Source of the DNA: MGBC120314 sp051880495
GTDB taxonomy: Bacteria; Bacillota; Clostridia; Lachnospirales; Lachnospiraceae
Direction of reading: 5' to 3'
NCBI GenBank assembly: GCA_051880495.1
Contig: JBJEOB010000141.1
Location: 1-7,237 of the forward strand
Length of the DNA stretch: 7,237 bases
The position numbers and the translations under genes were made by a program. Within the stretch, counting starts at the first letter, position 1. Each line of letters starts with the position of its first letter. The notes under the pieces were generated by a model. It was not told the DNA's origin, did not search any database, and saw only the letters and a program-made list of their open reading frames with translations. Positions 1 through 5,843 of this stretch are shown piece by piece.

Positions 1-659
1 TTCTGGCACTTACTGCTGCCGATATTGACCTTGTTGCAAAACAGATTGATATCAACAAAACCTATCAGCGTCTTCACGGAGAGGATATCATTACCACTCC
101 AAAGACAAGAAAAAGCAAGCGGAAAGTTCCGATTCCGGATTTCCTGTGTCAGGAACTGCAGGAGTATATGGATTCCCGCTATATGCTTGCTCCAAACGAG
201 AGGCTCTTTCCCATTACAAAATCTTTTCTCTCCCATGAGATGGAAAGAGGCTGTAAGAAAACCGGTGTAAAACGGATACGAATCCATGATATCCGCCACA
301 GTCACGCCAGTTTACTTATCAATCAAGGGTGTGACGCACTTATCCTCGCTGACAGACTTGGACATGAAAAAGTATCCACAACACTGAATACTTACTCCCA
401 TCTGTTTCCACACAAACAGCAGGAGCTTGTCAGCAATCTGGAACAGCTTGCAGCTACAGTTGGTGTCACGCCAACACCAGAGCCGCCAATGTGTAATCCA
501 CTGCTTGAAACCATGGGAATCTCATATGATGGTAACATGGCAAGTGATTCTGTTACTCCGGATACGGCATATGACAATGCCGGACTTCCATATGGTCCTA
601 TGCCTAAAGAAACAGCATCAGGAAAAGTAATCCCGATGCCTCAAAGAAAAGCTATCTAA
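1..659 (+). CDS. Tyrosine recombinase/phage-type integrase, C-terminal catalytic part (5' end outside window)
   Basis: Site-specific DNA recombinase of the Tn916/ICE/phage integrase type, which cuts and rejoins att sites through a tyrosine-DNA intermediate. Reading frame 3 is open from the left edge to a TAA at 657-659, giving 218 visible residues. It starts at 'LALTAADID', so the first catalytic Arg (box I, normally just before this) and the N-terminal arm- and core-binding domains lie upstream. Visible catalytic elements, numbered from base 3: the beta-hairpin Lys in TPKT (K34), HxxR in HDIRH (H95, R98), the LGHEKVSTTLNTY block with H121, and nucleophile Y131. All are intact, so this end is not decayed. 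About 87 residues follow Y131, many more than usual; the last ~68 are Pro/Gly/Met-rich and unlike a known domain. The gene converges on the guaA 3' end. An internal ATG at 168 would exclude the Lys and is not a credible start. Family call firm; element type unknown. Confidence 0.93.
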   Translation, partial: LALTAADIDLVAKQIDINKTYQRLHGEDIITTPKTRKSKRKVPIPDFLCQELQEYMDSRYMLAPNERLFPITKSFLSHEMERGCKKTGVKRIRIHDIRHSHASLLINQGCDALILADRLGHEKVSTTLNTYSHLFPHKQQELVSNLEQLAATVGVTPTPEPPMCNPLLETMGISYDGNMASDSVTPDTAYDNAGLPYGPMPKETASGKVIPMPQRKAI

Positions 660-682
660 AAACAAAACGATGTGAAATAGAG

Positions 683-711
683 TAGTTGCGGTTAGTAGCA
701 AAATAGTAGCA
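683..711 (+). repeat. Three short direct repeats (TAGTAGC-like), candidate integrase arm-binding sites
   Basis: TAGTTGC at 683-689, TAGTAGC at 693-699 and TAGTAGC at 704-710 are spaced 10 and 11 bases apart, about one helical turn, just after the integrase stop codon. The last two extend to the 8-mer TAGTAGCA. Helically phased direct repeats near an element end are typical of arm-type sites bound by the N-terminal domain of Tn916-like integrases; the Tn916 DR2 site, as I recall it, also has a GTAGTA core. Binding is inference. The repeats themselves are visible. Confidence 0.5.
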
Positions 712-715
712 GAGC

Positions 716-762
716 AAAAGAAAAAGTCCGGGAATGCCCTGTTTATAAGGCTTCCCAGACTT
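716..762 (-). terminator. Rho-independent terminator of guaA
   Basis: On the minus strand, about 8 bases after the guaA stop, arms at 749-762 and 724-738 pair as AAGTC/GACTT, GGGAA/TTCCC and GCC/GGC, with one mismatch and one bulge, around a 10-base loop (739-748). The transcript then continues as TTTTTCTTTT at 725-716. On the plus strand the hairpin is followed by GTGGCTAC with no T-run, so it should not stop integrase transcripts. It lies between the integrase repeats and guaA, so it may be native or supplied by the element. Confidence 0.8.
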
Positions 763-765
763 GTG

Positions 766-773
766 GCTACTAT
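766..773 (-). repeat. Inverted copy of ATAGTAGC overlapping the guaA stop, candidate core-site arm
   Basis: On the minus strand ATAGTAGC is read at 773-766, and the guaA stop TAG (772-770) lies inside it. It is an exact inverted match to ATAGTAGC at 703-710 (+). It could be a core-type integrase site at the junction with guaA, or a chance 8-mer; only the match is directly seen. Confidence 0.3.
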
Positions 774-2344
774 TCAAACTCAATCGTTCCTGGTGGTTTA
801 CTCGTCAAATCGTAGAATACGCGATTGACTCCACGCACCTCATTTATAATTCGGCTCATGACGGTCTGCAATACTTCAAAAGGAATCTGCGCTGCTTCGG
901 CGGTCATGAAATCGACAGTTCTTACTGCTCTAAGAGCAACTGCGTAATCATAGGTTCGCTCGTCGCCCATTACGCCAACGGAACGCATGTTGGTGAGTGC
1001 TGCGAAGTACTGGTTAGGCATCCAGTCCGGTGCCACGCCGTGCTCAGCTTTGTAGCCGGCTGCTGCCTTATCAACCTCCTCGCGGTAGATTGCGTCGGCA
1101 TCCTGAACGATTTTGACTTTCTCGGCTGTGATTTCGCCGATGATACGAATTCCAAGACCCGGGCCCGGGAATGGCTGACGGAAAACAAGATGTTCCGGAA
1201 TGCCAAGTTCAAGACCTGCCTTACGAACCTCATCCTTGAAAAGATTGCGGAGCGGTTCGATGATGTCCTTGAAATCTACGTAGTCAGGAAGACCGCCTAC
1301 GTTGTGGTGCGACTTGATTACGGCTGATTCGCCGCCAAGGCCGGATTCGACAACGTCAGGATAAATTGTTCCCTGAGCAAGAAAATCGACTGCACCGATT
1401 TTCTTGGCTTCTTCCTCAAATACACGAATGAATTCTTCGCCAATGATTTTTCGTTTCTGCTCAGGCTCAGTTACGCCGGCAAGTTTGCCATAGTATCTTT
1501 CCTGGGCGTTTACACGTATAAAGTTAAGGTCAAAATTGCCATTTGGACCAAATACGGCTTCAACTTCGTCACCCTCGTCTTTTCTGAGAAGACCGTGGTC
1601 GACAAATACACAGGTAAGCTGCTTTCCGATTGCTCTTGAAAGAAGACCTGCTGCCACAGACGAATCAACGCCGCCTGACAGGGCAAGCAACACCTTGCCG
1701 TCTCCTACCTTTTCGCGGATTGCATTTATTGAATCCTCAATAAATGTGTCCATTCTCCAGTCTCCGGAGCAGCCACAGATGGTTCTTACAAAGTTATATA
1801 ACATCTTAGAGCCTTCCGGTGTATGAAGCACTTCCGGATGGAACTGGATTCCATAAAGGTTCTTTTCTTTATTTTCCATTGCACCGACAGGACAGTTATC
1901 CGTGTGGGCAATGCTCCTAAATCCAGGAGCAAGCTTTGAAATATAGTCGAAATGACTCATCCAGCATGTAGTATTTTCTGATACACCTGCAAATAACGGT
2001 GAAGTGGTATCAACCTGTATGTCAGTTTTACCATATTCACGGTTTGCGGCACGCTCTACATTACCGCCAAGTACATAGCTCATAAGCTGTGCGCCGTAGC
2101 ATAATCCGAGTACAGGAATACCCATTTCGAATAAATCCTTAGAGCATGTTGCTGCACCTTCTTCGTAACAGCTGCTCGGTCCTCCGGTTAAGATAATACC
2201 CTTCGGATTCATAGCCTTAATCTTCTCTATATCTGTCTTATAGGAGTAGATTTCACAGTAAACATTGCATTCTCTGACACGACGCGCAACTAACTGGTTG
2301 TACTGTCCGCCAAAGTCAATGACTAGTATCATCTCTCTATCCAC
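770..2344 (-). CDS. guaA: GMP synthase (glutamine-hydrolysing)
   Basis: Makes GMP from XMP, ATP and glutamine, the last step of guanine nucleotide synthesis, in the cytosol. It is a full-length single-chain enzyme. Numbered from the upstream ATG at 2359: class I glutamine amidotransferase domain to about residue 195, with nucleophile C87 in GLCYGAQ and H174/E176 in FHPEV; ATP-pyrophosphatase domain with P-loop SGGVDSS at 228-234; C-terminal dimerisation domain from about 400 to the end, closing in GTIEFE (many homologues have W where this has F). I place the start at the GTG at 2344 (524 residues), because GGAGGA lies 7 bases before it, whereas that same Shine-Dalgarno falls inside the reading frame if the ATG at 2359 is used and no other one precedes that ATG. 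The ATG at residue 10 is about 19 bases from the SD, too far. It has its own promoter and terminator. An integrase gene abuts its 3' end. Confidence 0.97.
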   Translation of the reverse strand: MDREMILVIDFGGQYNQLVARRVRECNVYCEIYSYKTDIEKIKAMNPKGIILTGGPSSCYEEGAATCSKDLFEMGIPVLGLCYGAQLMSYVLGGNVERAANREYGKTDIQVDTTSPLFAGVSENTTCWMSHFDYISKLAPGFRSIAHTDNCPVGAMENKEKNLYGIQFHPEVLHTPEGSKMLYNFVRTICGCSGDWRMDTFIEDSINAIREKVGDGKVLLALSGGVDSSVAAGLLSRAIGKQLTCVFVDHGLLRKDEGDEVEAVFGPNGNFDLNFIRVNAQERYYGKLAGVTEPEQKRKIIGEEFIRVFEEEAKKIGAVDFLAQGTIYPDVVESGLGGESAVIKSHHNVGGLPDYVDFKDIIEPLRNLFKDEVRKAGLELGIPEHLVFRQPFPGPGLGIRIIGEITAEKVKIVQDADAIYREEVDKAAAGYKAEHGVAPDWMPNQYFAALTNMRSVGVMGDERTYDYAVALRAVRTVDFMTAEAAQIPFEVLQTVMSRIINEVRGVNRVFYDLTSKPPGTIEFE

Positions 2345-2351
2345 GATTGTT

Positions 2352-2357
2352 TCCTCC
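2352..2357 (-). promoter_or_regulatory. Shine-Dalgarno GGAGGA that decides the guaA start
   Basis: GGAGGA on the minus strand begins inside the ATG at 2359-2357 and ends 7 bases before the GTG at 2344. The placement fits initiation at GTG and not at the longer in-frame ATG. Confidence 0.7.
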
Positions 2358-2376
2358 ATATGTTTATTATCTTAAC

Positions 2377-2405
2377 ATTATACTAGATTTTAATATAATT
2401 TACAA
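2377..2405 (-). promoter_or_regulatory. guaA promoter (sigma-A type)
   Basis: The -35 element TTGTAA (2405-2400) and a perfect -10 TATAAT (2382-2377) are separated by 17 bases. The -35 starts just past the flotillin stop codon (2409-2407). Predicted start of transcription is near 2370, giving a leader of about 25 bases before GTG 2344. There is no room for a purine riboswitch and none is seen. Confidence 0.7.
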
Positions 2406-2406
2406 A

Positions 2407-3918
2407 TTACATTTCGTCATTTGCAGAAATATTTTTTTCAGGTGCGGCAGGTGAAACCGGATTAACATTGCTGCCTACATCAGCTAATTTGCCACCAACA
2501 AATCCGGCAAGTACTGATGTAAGGTCTACACCGGTAGATTCCTTGAGACCATCTGTCACCTGTGTAACTGTGCCCATGATATCTTTCATGAGCTTTGCAG
2601 AGTTGCCATCGCCGTACATTGTGATTTTTTCAACCTTAGAAAGTGGCTCTGCGGCATTGCGGACAACCTCCGGAAGTGCATTGAAATACATTTCAAGAAC
2701 GGCAGCCTGACCCATCTTAGCCATAGCTTCGGCCTTCTTTTCAATACCCTCGGCCTCTGCCATTGCCTTTGCTCTGATTGCTTCAGCTTCTGCCATACCT
2801 TTTATACGGATACCTTCAGCCTCCTGCTCTCTTGCATAACGCTCTGCCTCGGCCTGAGCCTTAAGAGCCTCAGCCTCCTGCTGTGTCTCGTACTTCTTTG
2901 CTTCAGCTTCCTGCTGTGTCTCATACTTTTTAGCTTCTGCATCTCTCTGTCTCTGATAGAGTTCTGCATCTGCCTGCTGCTGACGTGCAAATTTCTCTGC
3001 TTCTGCCTTTTTCTTAACCTGGGCATCGAGAGATTTTTCCATAACATCTGCTTCTTTTTGCTTTAAGAGAATTTCCTTCTCCTGCTTGGCAATATTAGCA
3101 TCTGCTGTCTTTATTTCGATAGACTTACGCTGTTCCTCTTCCTGAATCTTATATGCCGCATCTGCTTCAGCACGCTTAACGTCTGACTCTTTTGTAAGTT
3201 CTGCCTTCTTAATTGCAAGGTCATTGTTCATCTTTGCAATTTCAGTCTCGGCATTAATCTGAGCCTGATTTGCTTCCATTTTAGCTTCGGCCTGAGCCTT
3301 TGCGATTTCCTTTTCACTGATTGCACGTGAAATAGCTGCATTTTTCTGAATCTTTACAATGTTATCAACACCAAGGTTTTCGATAACACCATTTGAATCC
3401 ACGAAATTCTGTACGTTAAAGCTGACAATATCAAGACCCATTGCTGCAAGGTCAGGTTCTGCGTTCTCCTTAACGAGTGAAGCAAACTTCTGACGGTCTG
3501 ATACCATTTCTTCAAGGTTCATCTTACCAACGATTTCACGCATGTTACCTTCGAGAACCTCTCTGGCAACCTGTGCTATGTACTCAACCTTCTTATTAAG
3601 AAAGTTCTGTGCGGCAAGATTAAGTTTTTCCTGCTCGGCACTGATTTTAACGTTAACAGCCGCATCAACACGAATGTTAATATAATCTGCCGTAGGAACT
3701 GCACTTGATGTCTTAACATCAATCGGAATTAACTGTAACTTAAGTTCATCCTTCTTTTCAAAAAAAGGAATCTTGACACCCGCCTTACCAATAAGAACCT
3801 TCGGCTTCTTGCGAAGACCTGAAATAATGTAAGCTGTGTCCGGTGATGCCTTAACATATCCACTTAACATGAATATTAATAAAGCAATTAAAATGATACC
3901 CCCAATAATGTACTGCAT
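2407..3918 (-). CDS. floT: Flotillin family membrane-microdomain protein (FloT/YuaG type)
   Basis: Membrane scaffold of the SPFH family, thought to organise ordered lipid domains and membrane protein complexes. It has 503 residues, close to Bacillus FloT (about 509) and much longer than FloA/YqfA (about 330), hence the symbol, given by family type. A hydrophobic N-terminal segment (residues 3-19, IIGGIILIALLIFMLSG) anchors it. The SPFH domain runs roughly 25-190 and a long Ala/Glu/Lys coiled coil about 195-400. Its last part is eight 11-residue repeats, two identical in protein. The C-terminal region (about 401-503) is more variable, ending in a Pro/Asn-rich tail. The ATG at 3918 has an excellent Shine-Dalgarno, GGGAGGAAG, 4 bases upstream. 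The gene lies 40 bases after hom with no terminator between, so read-through is likely. An NfeD-type gene, the common flotillin partner, is not adjacent on either side. Confidence 0.95.
   Translation of the reverse strand: MQYIIGGIILIALLIFMLSGYVKASPDTAYIISGLRKKPKVLIGKAGVKIPFFEKKDELKLQLIPIDVKTSSAVPTADYINIRVDAAVNVKISAEQEKLNLAAQNFLNKKVEYIAQVAREVLEGNMREIVGKMNLEEMVSDRQKFASLVKENAEPDLAAMGLDIVSFNVQNFVDSNGVIENLGVDNIVKIQKNAAISRAISEKEIAKAQAEAKMEANQAQINAETEIAKMNNDLAIKKAELTKESDVKRAEADAAYKIQEEEQRKSIEIKTADANIAKQEKEILLKQKEADVMEKSLDAQVKKKAEAEKFARQQQADAELYQRQRDAEAKKYETQQEAEAKKYETQQEAEALKAQAEAERYAREQEAEGIRIKGMAEAEAIRAKAMAEAEGIEKKAEAMAKMGQAAVLEMYFNALPEVVRNAAEPLSKVEKITMYGDGNSAKLMKDIMGTVTQVTDGLKESTGVDLTSVLAGFVGGKLADVGSNVNPVSPAAPEKNISANDEM
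2722..3006 (-). repeat. 11-residue (hendecad) repeats in the flotillin coiled coil
   Basis: Residues 305-399 divide into units beginning Ala-Glu/Asp at 305, 316, 327, 338, 349, 356, 367, 378 and 389. All are 11 long except the unit at 349, which is 7 (AEALKAQ). Units 327-337 and 338-348 are identical (AEAKKYETQQE); their DNA (2908-2940 and 2875-2907) differs at a few silent positions, so the duplication is not very recent or is under selection at the protein level. Confidence 0.85.
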
Positions 3919-3958
3919 TTTACTTCCTCCCTTGTATTTTATTATATTAGGCGATTTG

Positions 3959-5176
3959 TTATATCATTCTGATTCTTCCAAGAACGCAATCAAGACCTGC
4001 TACTGCTGCATTAAAGTCTTTCTCTGTCATAACATCTGTTACAACTGCGAACTCATCTGTTACGCCATCAAGTTCTATTACGGAAACATTGCCTAATGCA
4101 TCTGAAACCTTGGACAGCGTTTCGCTTTTAGCTCCCTTTACACGAACATAAAATGCATATGACGCATTATTAACATCGGCAAGTTCCAGCTTTTCTCTGC
4201 CCCAGAACGTCATGATATTGGTTCCTCTGTGCTTTGCGCAGTCAACGATATCAGTTACTACGGCACTTGCTGTCGGAAGTTTTCCTGCACCTGCTCCGAT
4301 AAATGTTACATCACCTACCATATTACCTACAATATGAATACCGTTGATAACGCCATTTACCGAGTAAAGAGGATGTTCAGGCGAAATCATAAATGGTGCG
4401 ACAATCGCATAAATTGAACCGTCATCCATTCTCTTGCTCATACCAAGGAGCTTTACTGAACGTCCGAGCTTCTCGGCATATTTGAAATCTACATCAGTAA
4501 TTTTTGTTATACCTTCCGTGTAAATATCTTCAAAATCTATCTGTGAGCCATATGCCAGTGATGAAAGAATGGCAATCTTACGGCAGGCATCATATCCTTC
4601 TATGTCTGCTTCAGGATTTCTCTCTGCGTAGCCTTTTGCCTGCGCATCAGCCAATACATCATCAAATGCAAGGCCTTCCTTGTCCATCTTTGTAAGCATA
4701 TAGTTGGTGGTTCCATTTAAAATACCGGAAATTTCCCTGATTTCGTCCGCCGTAAGAGACTGGTTCAGCGGTCTGATAATCGGAATGCCGCCGCCGACAC
4801 TTGCCTCAAAGAGGAAATTAAGCTTGTTGTCCTTTGCAATTTCAAGAAGCTCTGCTCCATGTTTTGCAACTAATGCCTTGTTAGACGTAACAACGCTCTT
4901 GCCGGCAAGAAGTGCCTTCTTTACAAATGTATAAGCAGGCTCAACGCCGCCCATAACTTCAACTACAACATTTACTTCAGGGTCATCCAGAATAATATTC
5001 ACATCATGAACAATTTTTTCCTGAATCGGGTCTCCCGGAAAATCCTTTAAGTCAAGAACATACTTCACATTTACCTGTGTTCCTGCCTTCTTGTTAATAG
5101 ATTCCTGATTTGTTGCGATTACTTCAACAACACCCGAACCTACTGTACCATAACCTAAAATTCCTACATTTACCAT
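3959..5176 (-). CDS. hom: Homoserine dehydrogenase with C-terminal ACT domain
   Basis: Reduces aspartate semialdehyde to homoserine with NAD(P)H, the branch step toward threonine, isoleucine and methionine, in the cytosol. It has 405 residues, monofunctional (no aspartate kinase domain). The N-terminal Rossmann motif is GILGYGTVG (5-13), with nucleotide-binding SNK (98-100). The catalytic domain carries GGGIPIIRPL (128-137) and the family signature: A178, G182, N187-P188, D191, G194, D196 and K200. The C-terminal 65 or so residues (from about 338, YAFYVRVKG) form an ACT domain, usually the site of threonine feedback control. At 405 residues it is slightly shorter than Bacillus Hom (about 430). 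The ATG at 5176 is preceded by AAAGGAA with 8 bases between. It lies 16 bases after pheB, so the two are co-transcribed. The flotillin gene follows in the same direction; thrB and thrC are not in the window. Confidence 0.97.
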   Translation of the reverse strand: MVNVGILGYGTVGSGVVEVIATNQESINKKAGTQVNVKYVLDLKDFPGDPIQEKIVHDVNIILDDPEVNVVVEVMGGVEPAYTFVKKALLAGKSVVTSNKALVAKHGAELLEIAKDNKLNFLFEASVGGGIPIIRPLNQSLTADEIREISGILNGTTNYMLTKMDKEGLAFDDVLADAQAKGYAERNPEADIEGYDACRKIAILSSLAYGSQIDFEDIYTEGITKITDVDFKYAEKLGRSVKLLGMSKRMDDGSIYAIVAPFMISPEHPLYSVNGVINGIHIVGNMVGDVTFIGAGAGKLPTASAVVTDIVDCAKHRGTNIMTFWGREKLELADVNNASYAFYVRVKGAKSETLSKVSDALGNVSVIELDGVTDEFAVVTDVMTEKDFNAAVAGLDCVLGRIRMI

Positions 5177-5192
5177 TTCGTTTTTCCTTTCT

Positions 5193-5636
5193 TTACTCCC
5201 GCGACAGAATCTTCAAGTAATGTATGCCGCTAAGATGCTCTATCTCCTCAATCATACTGGACGAATCGCCAGTGTCGTTTAAGATATCTACGCTTAATGT
5301 AAGTGACGCTATTCCATTAATCGGAATCGTCTGATGAATTGTAAGGACATTTGCCTTATAATCGGCAATCTTGGCAAGAACCTGACTCAAAAGTCCCGGC
5401 TCATCATCTATCTGAATGACAAATGTTATTGTCTTTCCCCTCGTATTATCACGAAACGGAAAGATGTCATCCTTATACTTATAAAATGAGCTTCTTGAAA
5501 GTTCTACCTTGTCCGTGGCCTCCTGTACGGTCATTGCCCTCTGCGATTCAAGCAGACGCTTGGCCTCAACCACCTTAAGAAGTACCTCCGGTAATGCCTT
5601 TTTCTTTACAACATAGTAATTATCTTTTTCCTGCAT
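5193..5636 (-). CDS. pheB: ACT-domain regulatory protein PheB (UPF0735)
   Basis: Small cytosolic protein, 147 residues, the normal PheB length. Numbered from the ATG at 5636, the N-terminal half (about 8-62) holds a helix-turn-helix-like stretch (MTVQEATDKVELSRSSFYKY, from residue 35). The C-terminal part (about 70-147) is an ACT domain, with TITFVIQIDDEPGLLSQVL giving the typical first strand and Gly-Leu-Leu ligand loop. ACT domains bind amino acids, so a role as an amino-acid-sensing regulator is likely. The old name as a chorismate mutase is not supported: I see no such domain. The open frame extends to an ATG at 5732, but that ATG overlaps the -10 region of the promoter and the added 32 residues are not family-like, so 5636 is the start, with a modest AGCAGG 9 bases upstream. 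The 16-base gap to hom suggests it reports on the aspartate-family pathway, but its ligand is unknown. Confidence 0.9.
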   Translation of the reverse strand: MQEKDNYYVVKKKALPEVLLKVVEAKRLLESQRAMTVQEATDKVELSRSSFYKYKDDIFPFRDNTRGKTITFVIQIDDEPGLLSQVLAKIADYKANVLTIHQTIPINGIASLTLSVDILNDTGDSSSMIEEIEHLSGIHYLKILSRE

Positions 5637-5716
5637 ATTATTATACCTGCTAAGACAATTTATTGGGATTATATAATTAAGATGTGTTTTTCTTAGAAAT
5701 ACAAATGTTTTTCCCT
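5637..5716 (-). other. pheB 5' leader with a possible weak hairpin over the Shine-Dalgarno
   Basis: Within the predicted 80-base leader, CTAAGA (5696-5691 on the minus strand) can pair with TCTTAG (5655-5650), and the second arm touches the AGCAGG ribosome site (5651-5646). An imperfect palindrome TTTCT-A-AGAAA lies at 5699-5689. The stem is only 6 pairs with a 34-base loop, so it may mean nothing. No T-box or known riboswitch motif is visible. Confidence 0.2.
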
Positions 5717-5722
5717 CAAAGA

Positions 5723-5751
5723 ATAGTACCACATATATGGTCTTTTTTCAA
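5723..5751 (-). promoter_or_regulatory. Promoter of the pheB-hom(-flotillin) operon
   Basis: The -35 TTGAAA (5751-5746) and -10 TACTAT (5728-5723) are separated by exactly 17 bases. Predicted transcription start is near 5716, leaving a leader of about 80 bases before the pheB ATG at 5636. It lies just after the malQ terminator, as expected for the start of a new transcription unit. Confidence 0.75.
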
Positions 5752-5775
5752 GTCTTGATTGTAAACTCGACAAGA

Positions 5776-5841
5776 ATGAAAACAAAAAGACGTTTGCAAA
5801 ACTTTCAGCTTATATAATAAACAGATTTGCAAACGTCTTTT
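5776..5841 (-). terminator. Rho-independent terminator of malQ
   Basis: A perfect 16-base inverted repeat at 5785-5800 and 5826-5841 (AAAAGACGTTTGCAAA and its complement) surrounds a 25-base loop. It starts 2 bases after the malQ stop. On the minus strand the transcript leaves the stem in CTTTTTGTTTTC, a good U-tract. On the plus strand the outer arm is also followed by T-rich sequence, so it could work both ways. It separates malQ from the pheB promoter. Confidence 0.85.
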
Positions 5842-5843
5842 CT

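Larger units (their letters stand above)
1..769. mobile_element. Probable end of an integrated element (ICE, prophage or genomic island) abutting the guaA 3' end
   Basis: Inferred. An intact-looking tyrosine integrase lies at the very end of guaA, pointing into it, with short integrase-site-like repeats between them. The 3' end of guaA is an established integration target for genomic islands in several bacterial groups, with the insertion preserving the coding sequence. Here guaA is complete through its conserved Gly-Thr-Ile-Glu-x-Glu end. The right boundary should lie in or just after the last guaA codons (about 763-790). The exact crossover cannot be placed because the other end of the element is outside the window. 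The alternative is an old remnant that merely lies beside guaA. Confidence 0.5.

Noticed and set aside
761..1327. 188-codon open frame on the plus strand opposite the guaA 3' half
   Set aside because: It lies wholly antisense to the well-conserved GuaA coding region, has no recognisable domain or ribosome site, and is explained by codon bias of the opposite strand.
770..2400. Purine riboswitch or attenuator ahead of guaA
   Set aside because: The space between promoter and start is only about 25 bases and shows no hairpin or aptamer motif.
2857..2940. Tandem DNA repeat in the flotillin gene as a phase-variable tract
   Set aside because: The units are 33 bases (in frame) and differ at silent positions; length change would not shift the frame, so this is a protein-level coiled-coil repeat.
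3941..3946. TATAAT in the hom-flotillin gap, a possible separate flotillin promoter
   Set aside because: No acceptable -35 lies 16-18 bases upstream (AATGAT, GAATGA, AGAATG) and there is no extended -10. The gap is simply A/T-rich; a weak promoter cannot be excluded.
5637..5645. TATAAT immediately before the pheB ATG, suggesting a leaderless transcript
   Set aside because: No -35 at suitable spacing, and a much better promoter is present at 5723-5751.
5785..5841. The 16-base perfect inverted repeat as an insertion sequence or MITE end
   Set aside because: Its position 2 bases after the malQ stop and its U-tract fit a terminator; there is no target-site duplication or transposase.
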